From an uncultured Opitutales bacterium (GTDB lineage Bacteria > Verrucomicrobiota > Verrucomicrobiia > Opitutales > Seribacteraceae): a stretch of 64,000 nucleotides of DNA. Below are positions 54,977 through 64,000 of this stretch, one piece after another (position 1 is the first letter of the stretch; the number at the start of each line of letters is the position of its first letter). Under the pieces are notes generated by a model. That model saw nothing but the letters and a program-made list of their open reading frames with translations, was not told the DNA's origin and searched no databases. The position numbers and the translations under genes are program-made. The DNA lies in assembly GCA_943787575.1 (NCBI GenBank), contig CALSMY010000003.1, positions 1 through 64,000 of the forward strand. The letters are read 5' to 3'.

Positions 54977-56980
54977 TGGAGTTTGGACAGCCTCTTGCTT
55001 TGTGGGCCGGCCTCGCCATAGCGCTGCCCATTATTGCCCATTTAGCCTATCAGAGGATTGCTCATAAGGTATCCTTTTCCAGTCTCCGTTTTCTTCGTTC
55101 CTCAAGTATTCCCAGGACAGGCCGTCGTAAACCCAGTGATTGGTTGCTTCTTCTTTTACGTATTTTACTCTTTGTCCTTTTGACCCTTCTGCTTGCTGAT
55201 CCCTACTGGCAAGAGCCTGATTTGGACAACCCCTTACCTTCGGGATCAAGCCAATCAATCTTGGTTATCGATTGTAGCCCGAGTATGGCTGGTTGGGGAG
55301 CATGGGATGAAATGATGGAAGAAATCGACCTGCGTTTACAAAATTCAGTGGATGAAAAGTTTGGTTTATTGGCTATTCAACAGGGTGCTTTAACCGAGTG
55401 GGCTGTGGGATCAAAAAAAGAGGACCTTCAAAAAGCCATTGAGGAATTAACCCCTCAGTCATCAGCCCTAGGGATTCAAACTTTGATCGACCGCTCAGCG
55501 GATTTGTTTTCACCGCAGGCAGGCTTGAAAAAAGTTGTCATCTTTAGTGACTTTCAAAAATCTTCCTGGCAGGACATTGCCGGATCGTTGGCAGAGGAGG
55601 GAATTGAAGTTGAATTGCTCCCTTTCGGACACGGTGAAAACCTTTGGTCAAATCGATCCTTCAATCGATCAATTGTGGATGCCCGGGTTGCTCCTTTTGG
55701 CACTGAAAAAGTCCGGGTTTGGACGGCTCTGAGAAATTGGGAAGATCAACGATCGGATATAAATGTTTCCATTTTTGCAGGTGGTGCTGTCAGGCAGACG
55801 ATTGAAACCTCTCTTCCGCCTCTGGGCTCGCAACAAGTTCAATTTATTTTACCGGCTCAAGATTTTGCTCAAGCAACTGTGAGTATTGAACAGCCAGATG
55901 CTTATACTTTGGATGATAATCAATCGTTGTGGGTTCTTCCACCCTTACCACGATCTTTTGGTTTTTGGAAAAATCCAAACCCGAAGGATTCTGATTCTTT
56001 GGAGCAACAATTTCTTCAGGCGGCCTTGGAAAGTGCCGGGGATGGCACTTGGAATCGTTGGCAGGAAAACAAAGAAAGGGCCAATGAAGTGCGTATGGGA
56101 ATAACCGGACCACCCCTTGAATTGCTCCTGGTTCTTGGCCTGTCCGGATGGTTTGAAGATGAGGGCTTGTCCATCCCTTTGGATTCTCACTTGCAGGGCG
56201 GGGGAACTGTACTGATCACCCCCCCAGATGATTCATTTGTGGCAATGAACCAAATTTTAAAGGAATCAGGAATGCTCAGTTTTACTTTTGGGGGGATTAA
56301 CCAGACTATGCCGGGAATCGATCCTTTCCGCTTTGAAGTGCTGGCAGAGAACAGTGAACTATCCAGGGTATTTTCAGGCGATTCCGCCCGGGATTTGTAT
56401 CTTTCTCAAATTAAACAATTTATTACCGTTAAAGAAGGTGAGAGCCTGGAAGTTCCTTTGCGGGATCGTTCAGGTAAACCCTTAGTTTTAGTTCGTACAC
56501 TGCCCAGTGGTGGAAGGCTGATCTTCTTTACTTTTCGTATGTTTCCCCAATGGACAGATCTTCCTCTGCGTAACTCTTTTCTTCCCTTACTCGTTGAGTT
56601 GTGTGCTCTCAATCAAAAGCAAGAGAGTATTGGATGGGTCCATCCGTTTACAGGGGGGCGACTCGATGGAAGTTGGGGGCAAACCCGTGGACACTCTGAA
56701 CCTTGGGCTTTTTCAAATGGGTGAAAAAAGGATTGAAGTTGTTCACCCCCTCGTCGAATCAATGCCTGAGGTGATCAATCGGAATGAATTAACCGAAGCT
56801 CTCGTGGGGAATCCTCCTTCCGTGCCGGCTGGCTTTTCTGGAAACCAAGTCAGGCCTAAATCAGGTATCCCTCTTTGGCCTTGGTTTGCATTGGCTTCGG
56901 CTATCCTCTTGGTTATGGAGATGATTTTCTCGGCCCCAGCTTCTACACCCCTTAATCGAGAGGAGTCGGTAGGTGGCTAA
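54973..56980 (+). CDS. BatA-like membrane VWA protein, frameshifted
   Basis: A protein of about 670 residues. The N-terminus is the BatA-type double span: LALWAGLAIALPIIAHLAY with FSSLRFLRSS, then LLLLRILLFVLLTLLLADPYW. A VWA-like domain with SILVIDCSPSMAG follows. A C-terminal span (GIPLWPWFALASAILLVMEMI) sits in a second frame. The frames meet at the G6 run at 56653-56658. Removing one G gives FTGGDSMEVGG and reads through to the stop at 56980. Restoration by one base in a homopolymer points to sequencing error or slippage, so I annotate it as coding. Its start overlaps the DUF58 stop (ATGA). Confidence 0.82.
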
Positions 56981-59900
56981 TTTTGTACGCAGATTACGCC
57001 GGGAATCACGGGTCATGGTTTTTGCCCAGTCCCTTGGTGCAATTATTTTCGGCTTTCTTGCCTGGTCAGGTTTGTTGATCCTTCTCGATCTTTACGACGC
57101 TTTTTCACCGATTCAGGAAGCGGAGGTTTCGACTTGGTTACTTGGGGTAATTACCGTGTCCCTTTTTTGCTTTTTGATATTGTTTATTCGTGCATGGATT
57201 CGCCGTCCTGGCCCAGTTCAACTGGCCAGGCAGGTGGAGTCTGCCAATCCCGAATTGCGAGATCTTTTAAACTCAGCAGTTGAGATTGAAGAAAAGAAGA
57301 AAAAACCCGGGTTGATGGAGCGCCGAGTTCTGCGTGAGCTAGATAGAAAATCCTTATCTCTTGATTGGGGCAAAGGGGTTCGTCCAACTGCTTCATCTTG
57401 GAGTTTTTTGGTGATTGGATTCGTGTGCGGCTTACTTCTTTCCCTTTGGAATATCGACCGCAGTCCGCTTAACAAAGCTTTTGCATCCTGGACTGGTGAA
57501 CCGGGACTTCGTGTTCAGACAAGTTTAAGTGGAGCCACCGATGATCAATTAAATGATCCCAACTTCGAGTACCGAAGAGGGACAGATGTTTCGATACGAG
57601 CCGAAGTCCTGCGGGGACATCGAGGCTCTAAATCAGCATGGATTGAATGGGTTGAAGAAAACGGTACCGTTCGTCTGAACATGCTCCCCACCGAAACACC
57701 TGGTAAGTTGGAATTTGTGCTTCCCTCGCTTCAAGAGTCCCTTCGATACCGGGTAGTCACACCTTCATTGGAAAGTTCCTGGTATCAAATCATTCCTTAC
57801 GATCCACCCGAGCTAGAATTTGCCCGTTGGGAAATTACCCCACCAACTTATTTGAAAATGGGACAAATTAATCATGATGGCTTTGGCTATCTTGAAGCTC
57901 CGGAAAACAGCGAGGTTCGCTTGGATGTTCGGGTGAAGGAGTTCCCAGAACAGGTAACGGCCCGGTTGATTAGTAAAGAGGGTAATTATTCATTGGAGAA
58001 AATCGGAAGGGTGACTTTTTCGTGGAAAGGGAAAATGGAAAAAGAATGGTCTGCCCGTTTGGGGCTATCTGATCCCAGCGAGCCTGGACGACCGGAAATT
58101 CTTTATGATTTAGTGAATTTTTCTCCGATTCCTGATGAACCTCCAATTGTTGAGATTTCTGAACCTGCTAAGGATTTGGAACTTCCTTATGACGCAGAGC
58201 CATTACTCATCGAGGTCTTTGCTGCAGATGATCACGGGATTTCCGATTTGCGCCTCCATGTTTCTCACGACGGAGAAAAGCGGGAAGAGGGATTGTTTGT
58301 TGATCCAGTGGAAAAAGAAAAGGCAGTAACTGGCATTTTAGACCTCAGCGAATATCCGCTCGCAGTAGGAGATGTGATTACATACATGGCCTTTGCTGCC
58401 GATAACAAGGAACCTCAAAACCAACTTGCCCGGTCCGAAATCTATTTTATCGAAATTCTTCCCCCAGAAGGAAATGCGACTGAATCTGAAGATCAAGCGG
58501 GTGGAGGTATGGAGGGCGACACCAAAGAAATTCCCATCCGTCAATTTATTAACCGTACCAAACAGATCATCCGGGATAGTTATGATGCCTTGATGGAAGA
58601 TGGATTGGAAAAGGAGGAAAGATCCCTCGCTTTGTGTACCGAGGCTTTGAGCTTAAAAAATGAAATGACCAAGACTTTTGATGAGTTTGAGGGAATGTTT
58701 CCAATTGTTGATGGATTGGACCTCGGAGAATTGCTCAACGAAGCCACCTATCATATTGAACAGACAGAAATCTACACGGGAGATCAGGAACTTGAATTGT
58801 CCCTCGAATCTTCGGAGCAGGCCCTGCGTAAATTGGTACAGCTTTACGCATTGATGCAACAGTTGGAAAAACAGAAGGCGAAAGGTAAGGGGCAGGGACA
58901 ACCGAGTCAAAGTGCAGGCAAGGAGGGTGAGCAAAAGGAAGAAGAGCCCAAGGGAGAAAAGAGCAAAGACCCAGCTCAACAACTAGAAGATTTGGCCAAG
59001 GAAATGGAAGAACTTGAAAACCTTGAAGCCCGCCAGGACTCTTTAAATGAACAGGTCGGAAAAGCTGCGGGTAGCGGACAATCCGGAAAACCGAACCAGG
59101 ACCTCGCCAGTGAACAGGAGGGAATACGTCGAGATCTTGATGGTTTGCGCCAGCAGAGGTATGACCGGAATGGAAAACTTGGAGATGTGGCTGACCTTGA
59201 CCAGGCTGGTCGGGAGATGAAGGAAGGGGCTGGCGACTTGCGACGTGATCAACCCCGCCAAGCTCAACCTCACGGCGAACTCGCATCTGAGGCACTTGGG
59301 CGTGCAATCTCTCAAGTCGAACGAGAGATGTCCAAGCTTGCCGCTGATATGGTTGATCAATTGACCGGGATGGCCGAACAACTTGGAGAAGGGCAGGGAA
59401 ACCTTCGTGGAGAAACTGAAAATGCTAAGGGTGGCCAGGGTGAACCTTTACGCGAGGAACAGGATAGTTTGAACGAGGGACTGGAAGACTTGCTTGAAGA
59501 GATTGATCGTACCGCGAGGTCACTCGGTAAATATCAGGATCGTGCCACCGAGGAGCTGCTAAAAGCCGCCCGTGATGCCAAGGAAGGTGGGTTGGAACAA
59601 GCGGGGAAGCGAGCATCTAACTCTCTGCTTTACGATGCTTTTCCCCAAGCCCAAAACGAACAGGGGAAAGTAGAGGATGGGTTGGAGGGTTTACAGGGTG
59701 ACCTGCAAAAAGTGGAGGATCAATTGCGCTACGGGGAAAGTTCTGAACTTGGAGAGTTGGCCGAGCGTTTACAACGGATGAGCCAGGAAGGAGCGGGCAT
59801 GGGAGAGGAAGAATTTAGGCAGGCGAATGAAGAAGCCGCTCGGGCTTTAGGCAATTTGCCTGACTCCGAGTCAGACGAACGTTTATTAAATCTTACCCGT

Positions 59901-60113
59901 ATGTTTGAGGAGTCAGCCATATCTGAAAATATCAGCAATGGAAGATCTCTTTCTGCTGGGGCTGTGGAACAGGCCTCGCGTTTGATCGAACAGTTTTATT
60001 GGCAGCAAGCCGTCGAGCAGAGCTTGCGGCGTAACCATCAATCCACCCGTGCGCCTGCCCGATACCGAAAACAAGTACAGGAATACTTTCGTCGCATCGC
60101 GGAGGGTCCTTAA
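56973..60113 (+). CDS. DUF4175-type large membrane protein of the MoxR operon
   Basis: A 1046-residue protein. Two or three N-terminal spans (about residues 17-42, 52-75 and 145-165), a beta-rich region to about residue 490, then a long Glu/Gln/Lys-rich coiled-coil (residues about 500-1030) with repeated GEGQG and QPSQS-like segments. The layout matches the DUF4175 family, which typically follows BatA-like genes in this operon. It starts with GTG 56973, overlapping the upstream stop by eight bases. The function is unknown; it may scaffold a membrane complex together with the VWA proteins. Confidence 0.8.
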   Translation: MANFVRRLRRESRVMVFAQSLGAIIFGFLAWSGLLILLDLYDAFSPIQEAEVSTWLLGVITVSLFCFLILFIRAWIRRPGPVQLARQVESANPELRDLLNSAVEIEEKKKKPGLMERRVLRELDRKSLSLDWGKGVRPTASSWSFLVIGFVCGLLLSLWNIDRSPLNKAFASWTGEPGLRVQTSLSGATDDQLNDPNFEYRRGTDVSIRAEVLRGHRGSKSAWIEWVEENGTVRLNMLPTETPGKLEFVLPSLQESLRYRVVTPSLESSWYQIIPYDPPELEFARWEITPPTYLKMGQINHDGFGYLEAPENSEVRLDVRVKEFPEQVTARLISKEGNYSLEKIGRVTFSWKGKMEKEWSARLGLSDPSEPGRPEILYDLVNFSPIPDEPPIVEISEPAKDLELPYDAEPLLIEVFAADDHGISDLRLHVSHDGEKREEGLFVDPVEKEKAVTGILDLSEYPLAVGDVITYMAFAADNKEPQNQLARSEIYFIEILPPEGNATESEDQAGGGMEGDTKEIPIRQFINRTKQIIRDSYDALMEDGLEKEERSLALCTEALSLKNEMTKTFDEFEGMFPIVDGLDLGELLNEATYHIEQTEIYTGDQELELSLESSEQALRKLVQLYALMQQLEKQKAKGKGQGQPSQSAGKEGEQKEEEPKGEKSKDPAQQLEDLAKEMEELENLEARQDSLNEQVGKAAGSGQSGKPNQDLASEQEGIRRDLDGLRQQRYDRNGKLGDVADLDQAGREMKEGAGDLRRDQPRQAQPHGELASEALGRAISQVEREMSKLAADMVDQLTGMAEQLGEGQGNLRGETENAKGGQGEPLREEQDSLNEGLEDLLEEIDRTARSLGKYQDRATEELLKAARDAKEGGLEQAGKRASNSLLYDAFPQAQNEQGKVEDGLEGLQGDLQKVEDQLRYGESSELGELAERLQRMSQEGAGMGEEEFRQANEEAARALGNLPDSESDERLLNLTRMFEESAISENISNGRSLSAGAVEQASRLIEQFYWQQAVEQSLRRNHQSTRAPARYRKQVQEYFRRIAEGP

Positions 60114-60118
60114 GAGGT

Positions 60119-62291
60119 ATGGAATCGATCGGATTGGAATGGCCTTATTCTTACTCCTGGCTGATTGCCGGGGCCGGGCTTTATTTTATACTGCTCTTCT
60201 GGCATGCTAGGTGTCTGTTGAAGGCAAGCACTGCCAAAGATGCCTGGAAGTTGATTATTCTCCGTGGTTTTTCCGGCTTAGTTTTTCTCATATTGGTCAC
60301 CCGTCCTTTTATAGAAACGCAGGAAACGAACCCCGATGCGGTCAGGTTGGTTGCTGCGGTAGATTTGTCTGGGAGTATGAATCATCGCGATCAGTCTGGT
60401 GGTAAAAGGCGAATTGATTTGGTTCGTCCTTTTCTCGATCCCGACCGTGCGGACTCGTGGGTTAATCAAACCAGGAAGACCTTTGGGGGAGTTGATCGAC
60501 TGGGCTTTTCCATTGACGAGATATCTGCGATCCGTTCATCCAGTTGGTCCATTCCGGAGAGGGGTAAAAATACCGCCCTTGGGGACGCTTTAATTGAACT
60601 ACTTGAACAGCAGGATAAAGAAACCCCTGGAGCGGTGGTGCTTTTTTCAGATGGTCGAAATAATATGGGTAAATCTCCGCTTGGTTGCGGGTGATCAATA
60701 CCGTAATCGAGGCATTCCCATAAATGTGATCGGGGTGGGTGAGGCCCAAGAACAGGGTAACCTTTCCGTCTCTTTTTCAGAGGTTCCTTCCGAGGCGGTA
60801 GCCAAGGAAGAATTGATTCTTTCTGCCGAGATAAATAATGGATTTGAGCGAGAGGTAAACTTGGTTGCCCGCTTATTTGCTGAGGAAGAAGAATTGGAGG
60901 ACCGATCAATTACCCTACAAGCTGGTGAATCAAGGCTGTTGAAGTTTACCCCTATTGTCCCAGAAGTTGCTGGGGTTCGTACCTACCGTGTGGTCATCGA
61001 TTCGGTCGAGGGAGATTCCGACCCCTCCGATAATTCTGATGCCCAGGTTATTCAAATTCTTCCGCCCGCTTTTTTTTCCGCGCTCTATTTGTCTCACCAA
61101 GTCAATCCTTTGTATCCTTTTCTTAAACGCTCCCTGGCTAGCGATCGTTTTCAGTTAAGTTCGCTCATTCGTTTGGGGGAGAAAACTTTTCATGCTCGTG
61201 GGGAAAAGGTCTCTCCCAAAGGTTACCCAAAAGACCCCGCCTTTTGGATGGATTACGATGTCGTCTTGCTCGATGCTGGTTGTTTAAACGAATTAAACGC
61301 AAGCATGATTTCCTCGCTCAAGGATTTTGTGCAAAAGCGGGGAGGTGGGCTTTTGCTTTTGGGAGAACCGAGTTTGGCACGAGAACTTCTTGGCGGGGTT
61401 ATGCCAGCAGTCGATACCCAATCTTCGCGTGGGAAACAAAACCTATCTCTTTCGGTTTTACCCGACCCCTTGTTTTCCGAGCGTAAACGGTTGGATAAAT
61501 GGAAAACTTTTTTACCTGCTGGATTGCCCGCCCATTTAATCACCCGGGTCAATCCGGCAGCCCGGGAGGTGGTCAGCCTCAAAGGCCGACCCAATCTATC
61601 TGTCATGGCATTGCAGGCGTATGGAGCGGGCAAATCTGCTTATTGGGGCTCTACCCATGATTGGAGAAGGGCACTGAGCGATGAGGATCGTTCTCGTGAG
61701 TTTTCACTCTTCTGGCAGGGAGTGGTCGAGTGGCTTGGTTCGGGCACAGTCGAGCGGATCAAGGTCGAGCAAACGCCTGGTTTTTTGATTGCAGGAGATG
61801 AAACTTCACTGCGAATGGAAGCTTTGGGGACAGATTTTGAACCCTCGATGGATGCCAGGGTGGAAGCAAACATAACTGGCCCCGAGGGTTTTTCCAAAAC
61901 CTTACAACTTTATCCACAGGGAGGTGATCTTGGCACCTACGCTGGGAAATTTATCCCTCCTCACCCAGGGCCATACCGAGTGGTTTATAAGCTCGGTTTT
62001 CCTGATGGTGAAAAGCTCGAGCAATCTTCCTACCTGAAAATTCGGCAATTCGGAGATGAGGCCAAGGATATGCGCTATGCCGAGCGCGATTTACAAATGC
62101 TTGCCAACCTAACCGGTGGGGCATTTGTAAGAGTCGAAGATATGACGGATACATGGGTGCCCAACTTGTCTGCAACTTTGCCTACTATAAATAAGAGAAA
62201 TAACTTGGCTGATGCCTGGCCTCTATTTGCTGCCTTGTTTCTCGCTGCTGGAGTCGAATGGATCTGGCGAAGAAAAGGGGGCTTGCGATGA
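60119..62291 (+). CDS. VWA-domain membrane protein with glutamine-amidotransferase-like region, frameshifted
   Basis: A protein of about 725 residues. N-terminal spans (YSWLIAGAGLYFILLFWHA and LIILRGFSGLVFLILVTRP), then a VWA domain with MIDAS residues DLSGSMN, NTALGDAL and FSDGRNNMG. The frame breaks between about 60665 and 60685; one fewer base joins NNMGKS to LVAGDQYRNRGIPINVIGVGE. A later region (DVVLLDAGCLNELNASMISS, FVQKRGGGLLLLGE) resembles the GATase1-like domain common in such proteins. The C-terminus has a last span (ALFLAAGVEWIWRRKGG). One base restores the gene, so it is annotated as coding. Confidence 0.8.
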
Positions 62292-63874
62292 TGGGGTTGA
62301 GAATAATGCTGCCGGCAATCGCATTGGGCATATCCACACCTGTTTATTCTCAGGATGCAATTCCTCCTGTTTCTTTTGAGGGCAATCAAACTGAAAATAA
62401 TCAGACTGATCTTCCTTTGCCTGCTATGCGTTCAACCATAGACAGTACTTTGAATCAGGCGTCACAAAAGCTAAAGTCTTCCAAAGTAGAAGAACGAGTT
62501 GGGGCTGCCAAGCTCTTGGGTAAGTATGCCAATTCCCAGGTAAGCCTGCTTTTGATTGGTGCGTTGGATGATTCCAGTGAATTGGTTCGTCGTGCGGTAA
62601 TGGTTTCTTTGGTCGAACATTTTAACAATGGTGCCCCGATTTATGAACAGGCATTGGTAGAAAAAATATTCTCCAAAATGGGAGATCCTGATGTGGAGGT
62701 TAGGCGGGAAACTTCTGCCCTCATTCCCCGTTTAATTCCTGGTCTTATGCGATCGGGGATGGAAAAAATTCAAGTGAATGGACGAACCATAATTCGGTCT
62801 GTTCCCGGGAAGCTTCGCCCAGATTTGCAAGACCTCGCGAATCAGGCCTTGATCGACCCTGACTCCATTGTCCGTCAAAATGTTTTAAAGCATCACTTCT
62901 CTTTGCGTTTTCAGATGGACTCTCAAACCTTCGTCCGCTTATTAGGCGATAAGGATGTTTCCGTCTTGCTCGTCGCCTTGGATCAGGCCCGTATGTATGC
63001 CACTCAAACAGGTACATATGAACAGATGGAGGCCCTGACTAAACATTCAGATGTTGGGGTGCGGGCAAAGTTGGCAAGGACAGTCCAGTCTTTGGGGCGC
63101 TCTTTTCCACAATATCGTAAGATACTTCGGATTTTGACCAACGACCCAGTGGATGAAGTGGCCACTCTTTCAGCCGTAGATCTGGCGAGGTTGGGAGAAC
63201 GGGTATCCAACCAGATGATCGATCGAATCATCGCTTACTTATCAAAGGCCAAGGGACTATTTGGCAAAGCCGAGTCCTTGTTTTATTCCCTCTCTGCCCT
63301 GGGCACAGATGCCAAACGAATTTATGCGGCTTTACTGGAGCACCCAAGTGCGAGTATGCGAGCTCAGGCATGGGTACGTCACCTATCCCTTTCTGAAGGT
63401 TGGAGGAATCCTTCGAGTTGGAGGGATGCATTGCAGGATCGAGATCTTAAAGTGAGAAAGGCGGTGCTATCCCTTCTTCGTGGACGGGTTGAACAAATCA
63501 ATCGGAATGAATTATCATATCTGATTAAAAGCCGCCATGTCGAGGTACGGTCCTTTGCATCGGAACTTTTATTGGTTGCAGAAAAAGAGGTGGTTAAGGA
63601 ATGTTTTTTTGATCTGCTAATCGATGAGGACTCTCTCGTTCGCTCAACTACTTTGCGAGCCCTTGCAAAGATTCAGGCAGATGGTTGGGTAGACCTGCAT
63701 GCCCGCTCATTAAAAGATAAGGATTATGCTATTCAACGGGCCGCTATGGATGGATTGCTGGGTGATCAGAAAGTGGGTGTGCCTGCCTTGCTCAAATATT
63801 TACGCCAATATCCAGCTGAAAGAATTAGTACATTGGCCCGAAAAGAACTTCAACAAATGGGAATAAATCCATGA
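62288..63874 (+). CDS. Exported HEAT-repeat protein
   Basis: A 528-residue protein with a signal peptide (LRIMLPAIALGISTPVYSQ) followed by a solenoid of HEAT-like repeats: EERVGAAKLLGKYANSQVSL, DSSELVRRAVMVSLVEHF, PDVEVRRETSALIPRLIPGL, DSIVRQNVLKHHFSLR and SLVRSTTLRALAKIQADGW. ATG 62288 overlaps the upstream stop as ATGA, and the stop overlaps the next start the same way. HEAT proteins are frequent members of MoxR operons in this phylum. A protein-binding scaffold in the periplasm is inferred. Confidence 0.85.
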   Translation: MMGLRIMLPAIALGISTPVYSQDAIPPVSFEGNQTENNQTDLPLPAMRSTIDSTLNQASQKLKSSKVEERVGAAKLLGKYANSQVSLLLIGALDDSSELVRRAVMVSLVEHFNNGAPIYEQALVEKIFSKMGDPDVEVRRETSALIPRLIPGLMRSGMEKIQVNGRTIIRSVPGKLRPDLQDLANQALIDPDSIVRQNVLKHHFSLRFQMDSQTFVRLLGDKDVSVLLVALDQARMYATQTGTYEQMEALTKHSDVGVRAKLARTVQSLGRSFPQYRKILRILTNDPVDEVATLSAVDLARLGERVSNQMIDRIIAYLSKAKGLFGKAESLFYSLSALGTDAKRIYAALLEHPSASMRAQAWVRHLSLSEGWRNPSSWRDALQDRDLKVRKAVLSLLRGRVEQINRNELSYLIKSRHVEVRSFASELLLVAEKEVVKECFFDLLIDEDSLVRSTTLRALAKIQADGWVDLHARSLKDKDYAIQRAAMDGLLGDQKVGVPALLKYLRQYPAERISTLARKELQQMGINP

Positions 63875-64000
63875 GGCTTTGTCTACTATTTTGTTTTTCC
63901 GTATGGATAGCCGTTTTTTCTCACGGCCAAGATTCATCGGTTCAGATAGATAATGCCGGGGCCGTTCGGATCATGCAGTTACGCAGGGATGGACCAACGC
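63871..64000 (+). CDS. Start of an exported protein, cut by the window edge
   Basis: ATG 63871 overlaps the stop of the HEAT gene. The first 43 residues visible begin with a signal peptide (MRLCLLFCFSVWIAVFSHG) and continue QDSSVQIDNAGAVRIMQLRR. It is the next gene of the MoxR operon. Too little is visible for a family call. Confidence 0.65.
   Translation, partial: MRLCLLFCFSVWIAVFSHGQDSSVQIDNAGAVRIMQLRRDGPT

Noticed and set aside
58735-59307. A 190-residue minus-strand ORF inside the DUF4175-like gene
   Set aside because: It arises opposite a Glu/Gln-rich coiled coil, whose composition keeps the opposite frame open.

Overview
The window is chromosomal DNA of a Gram-negative bacterium, most likely a marine member of the Verrucomicrobiota (Opitutia/Puniceicoccales-like). 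This placement is an inference. It rests on a PEP-CTERM surface protein, a TIGR03643/DUF2805 protein, a MoxR-DUF58-BatA-DUF4175-VWA-HEAT operon of the type found in the Planctomycetes-Verrucomicrobia group, a SecA with a SEC-C tail, many signal-peptide proteins of unknown function, and frequent GTG/TTG starts with weak Shine-Dalgarno sites. There is no phage, IS element, CRISPR array or rRNA. One tRNA is present, tRNA-Pro(GGG).

Layout. 0-1.4 kb: the tail of an unknown gene, then a VapBC-type toxin-antitoxin pair and a DUF2805 gene on the minus strand. 1.4-5.9 kb: an ABC ATPase, an FtsX-like permease and an AttH/CrtC-like lipocalin protein, overlapping end to end but broken by many frameshifts. 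5.9-8.6 kb: a small Cys/His-rich exported protein, a structured leader and a TonB-dependent receptor with two frameshifts. 8.7-9.5 kb: a secreted sugar-phosphate-isomerase-like TIM barrel. 9.7-14.0 kb: an overlapping three-gene unit encoding a MotA/TolQ/ExbB-like channel, a single-span protein with an Asp at the membrane entry, and a large exported helical protein. I regard this as the best candidate for an undescribed system. 14-17 kb: an NhaC-type antiporter translationally coupled to an MFS transporter. 17-24 kb: a membrane-bound cNMP-domain protein, a zinc alcohol dehydrogenase, a frameshifted fatty acid desaturase, two lipoproteins sharing a module (one carrying ThuA), a histidine phosphatase and two small tandem paralogues. 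24-32.8 kb: housekeeping genes (tgt, tRNA-Pro, UDP-glucuronate decarboxylase, secA, rsmA, trpC, mazG, a YgjP-type metallopeptidase). 32.8-45.4 kb: an ankyrin protein, riboflavin synthase, family-4 uracil-DNA glycosylase, thiamine pyrophosphokinase, a metal-binding exported protein, a DksA/TraR zinc finger protein, a CPA2 antiporter, a candidate sigma-54 promoter with a 40-residue membrane peptide, typA, a lipoprotein and hflKC. 45.3-53 kb: a PEP-CTERM protein with a coupled membrane protein, two small membrane proteins, a helical-repeat protein, a lactonase-fold protein, map and a PolB-type exonuclease. 53-64 kb: a seven-gene MoxR operon running off the window.

Single-base reading-frame breaks occur in at least seven otherwise well-conserved genes. 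Several lie in short homopolymers: for example, one fewer G in a G6 run restores the BatA-like gene. Draft-sequence error is therefore a serious alternative to true gene decay, although the 1.4-5.9 kb cluster has too many lesions (including a nonsense codon) for that to be assumed.
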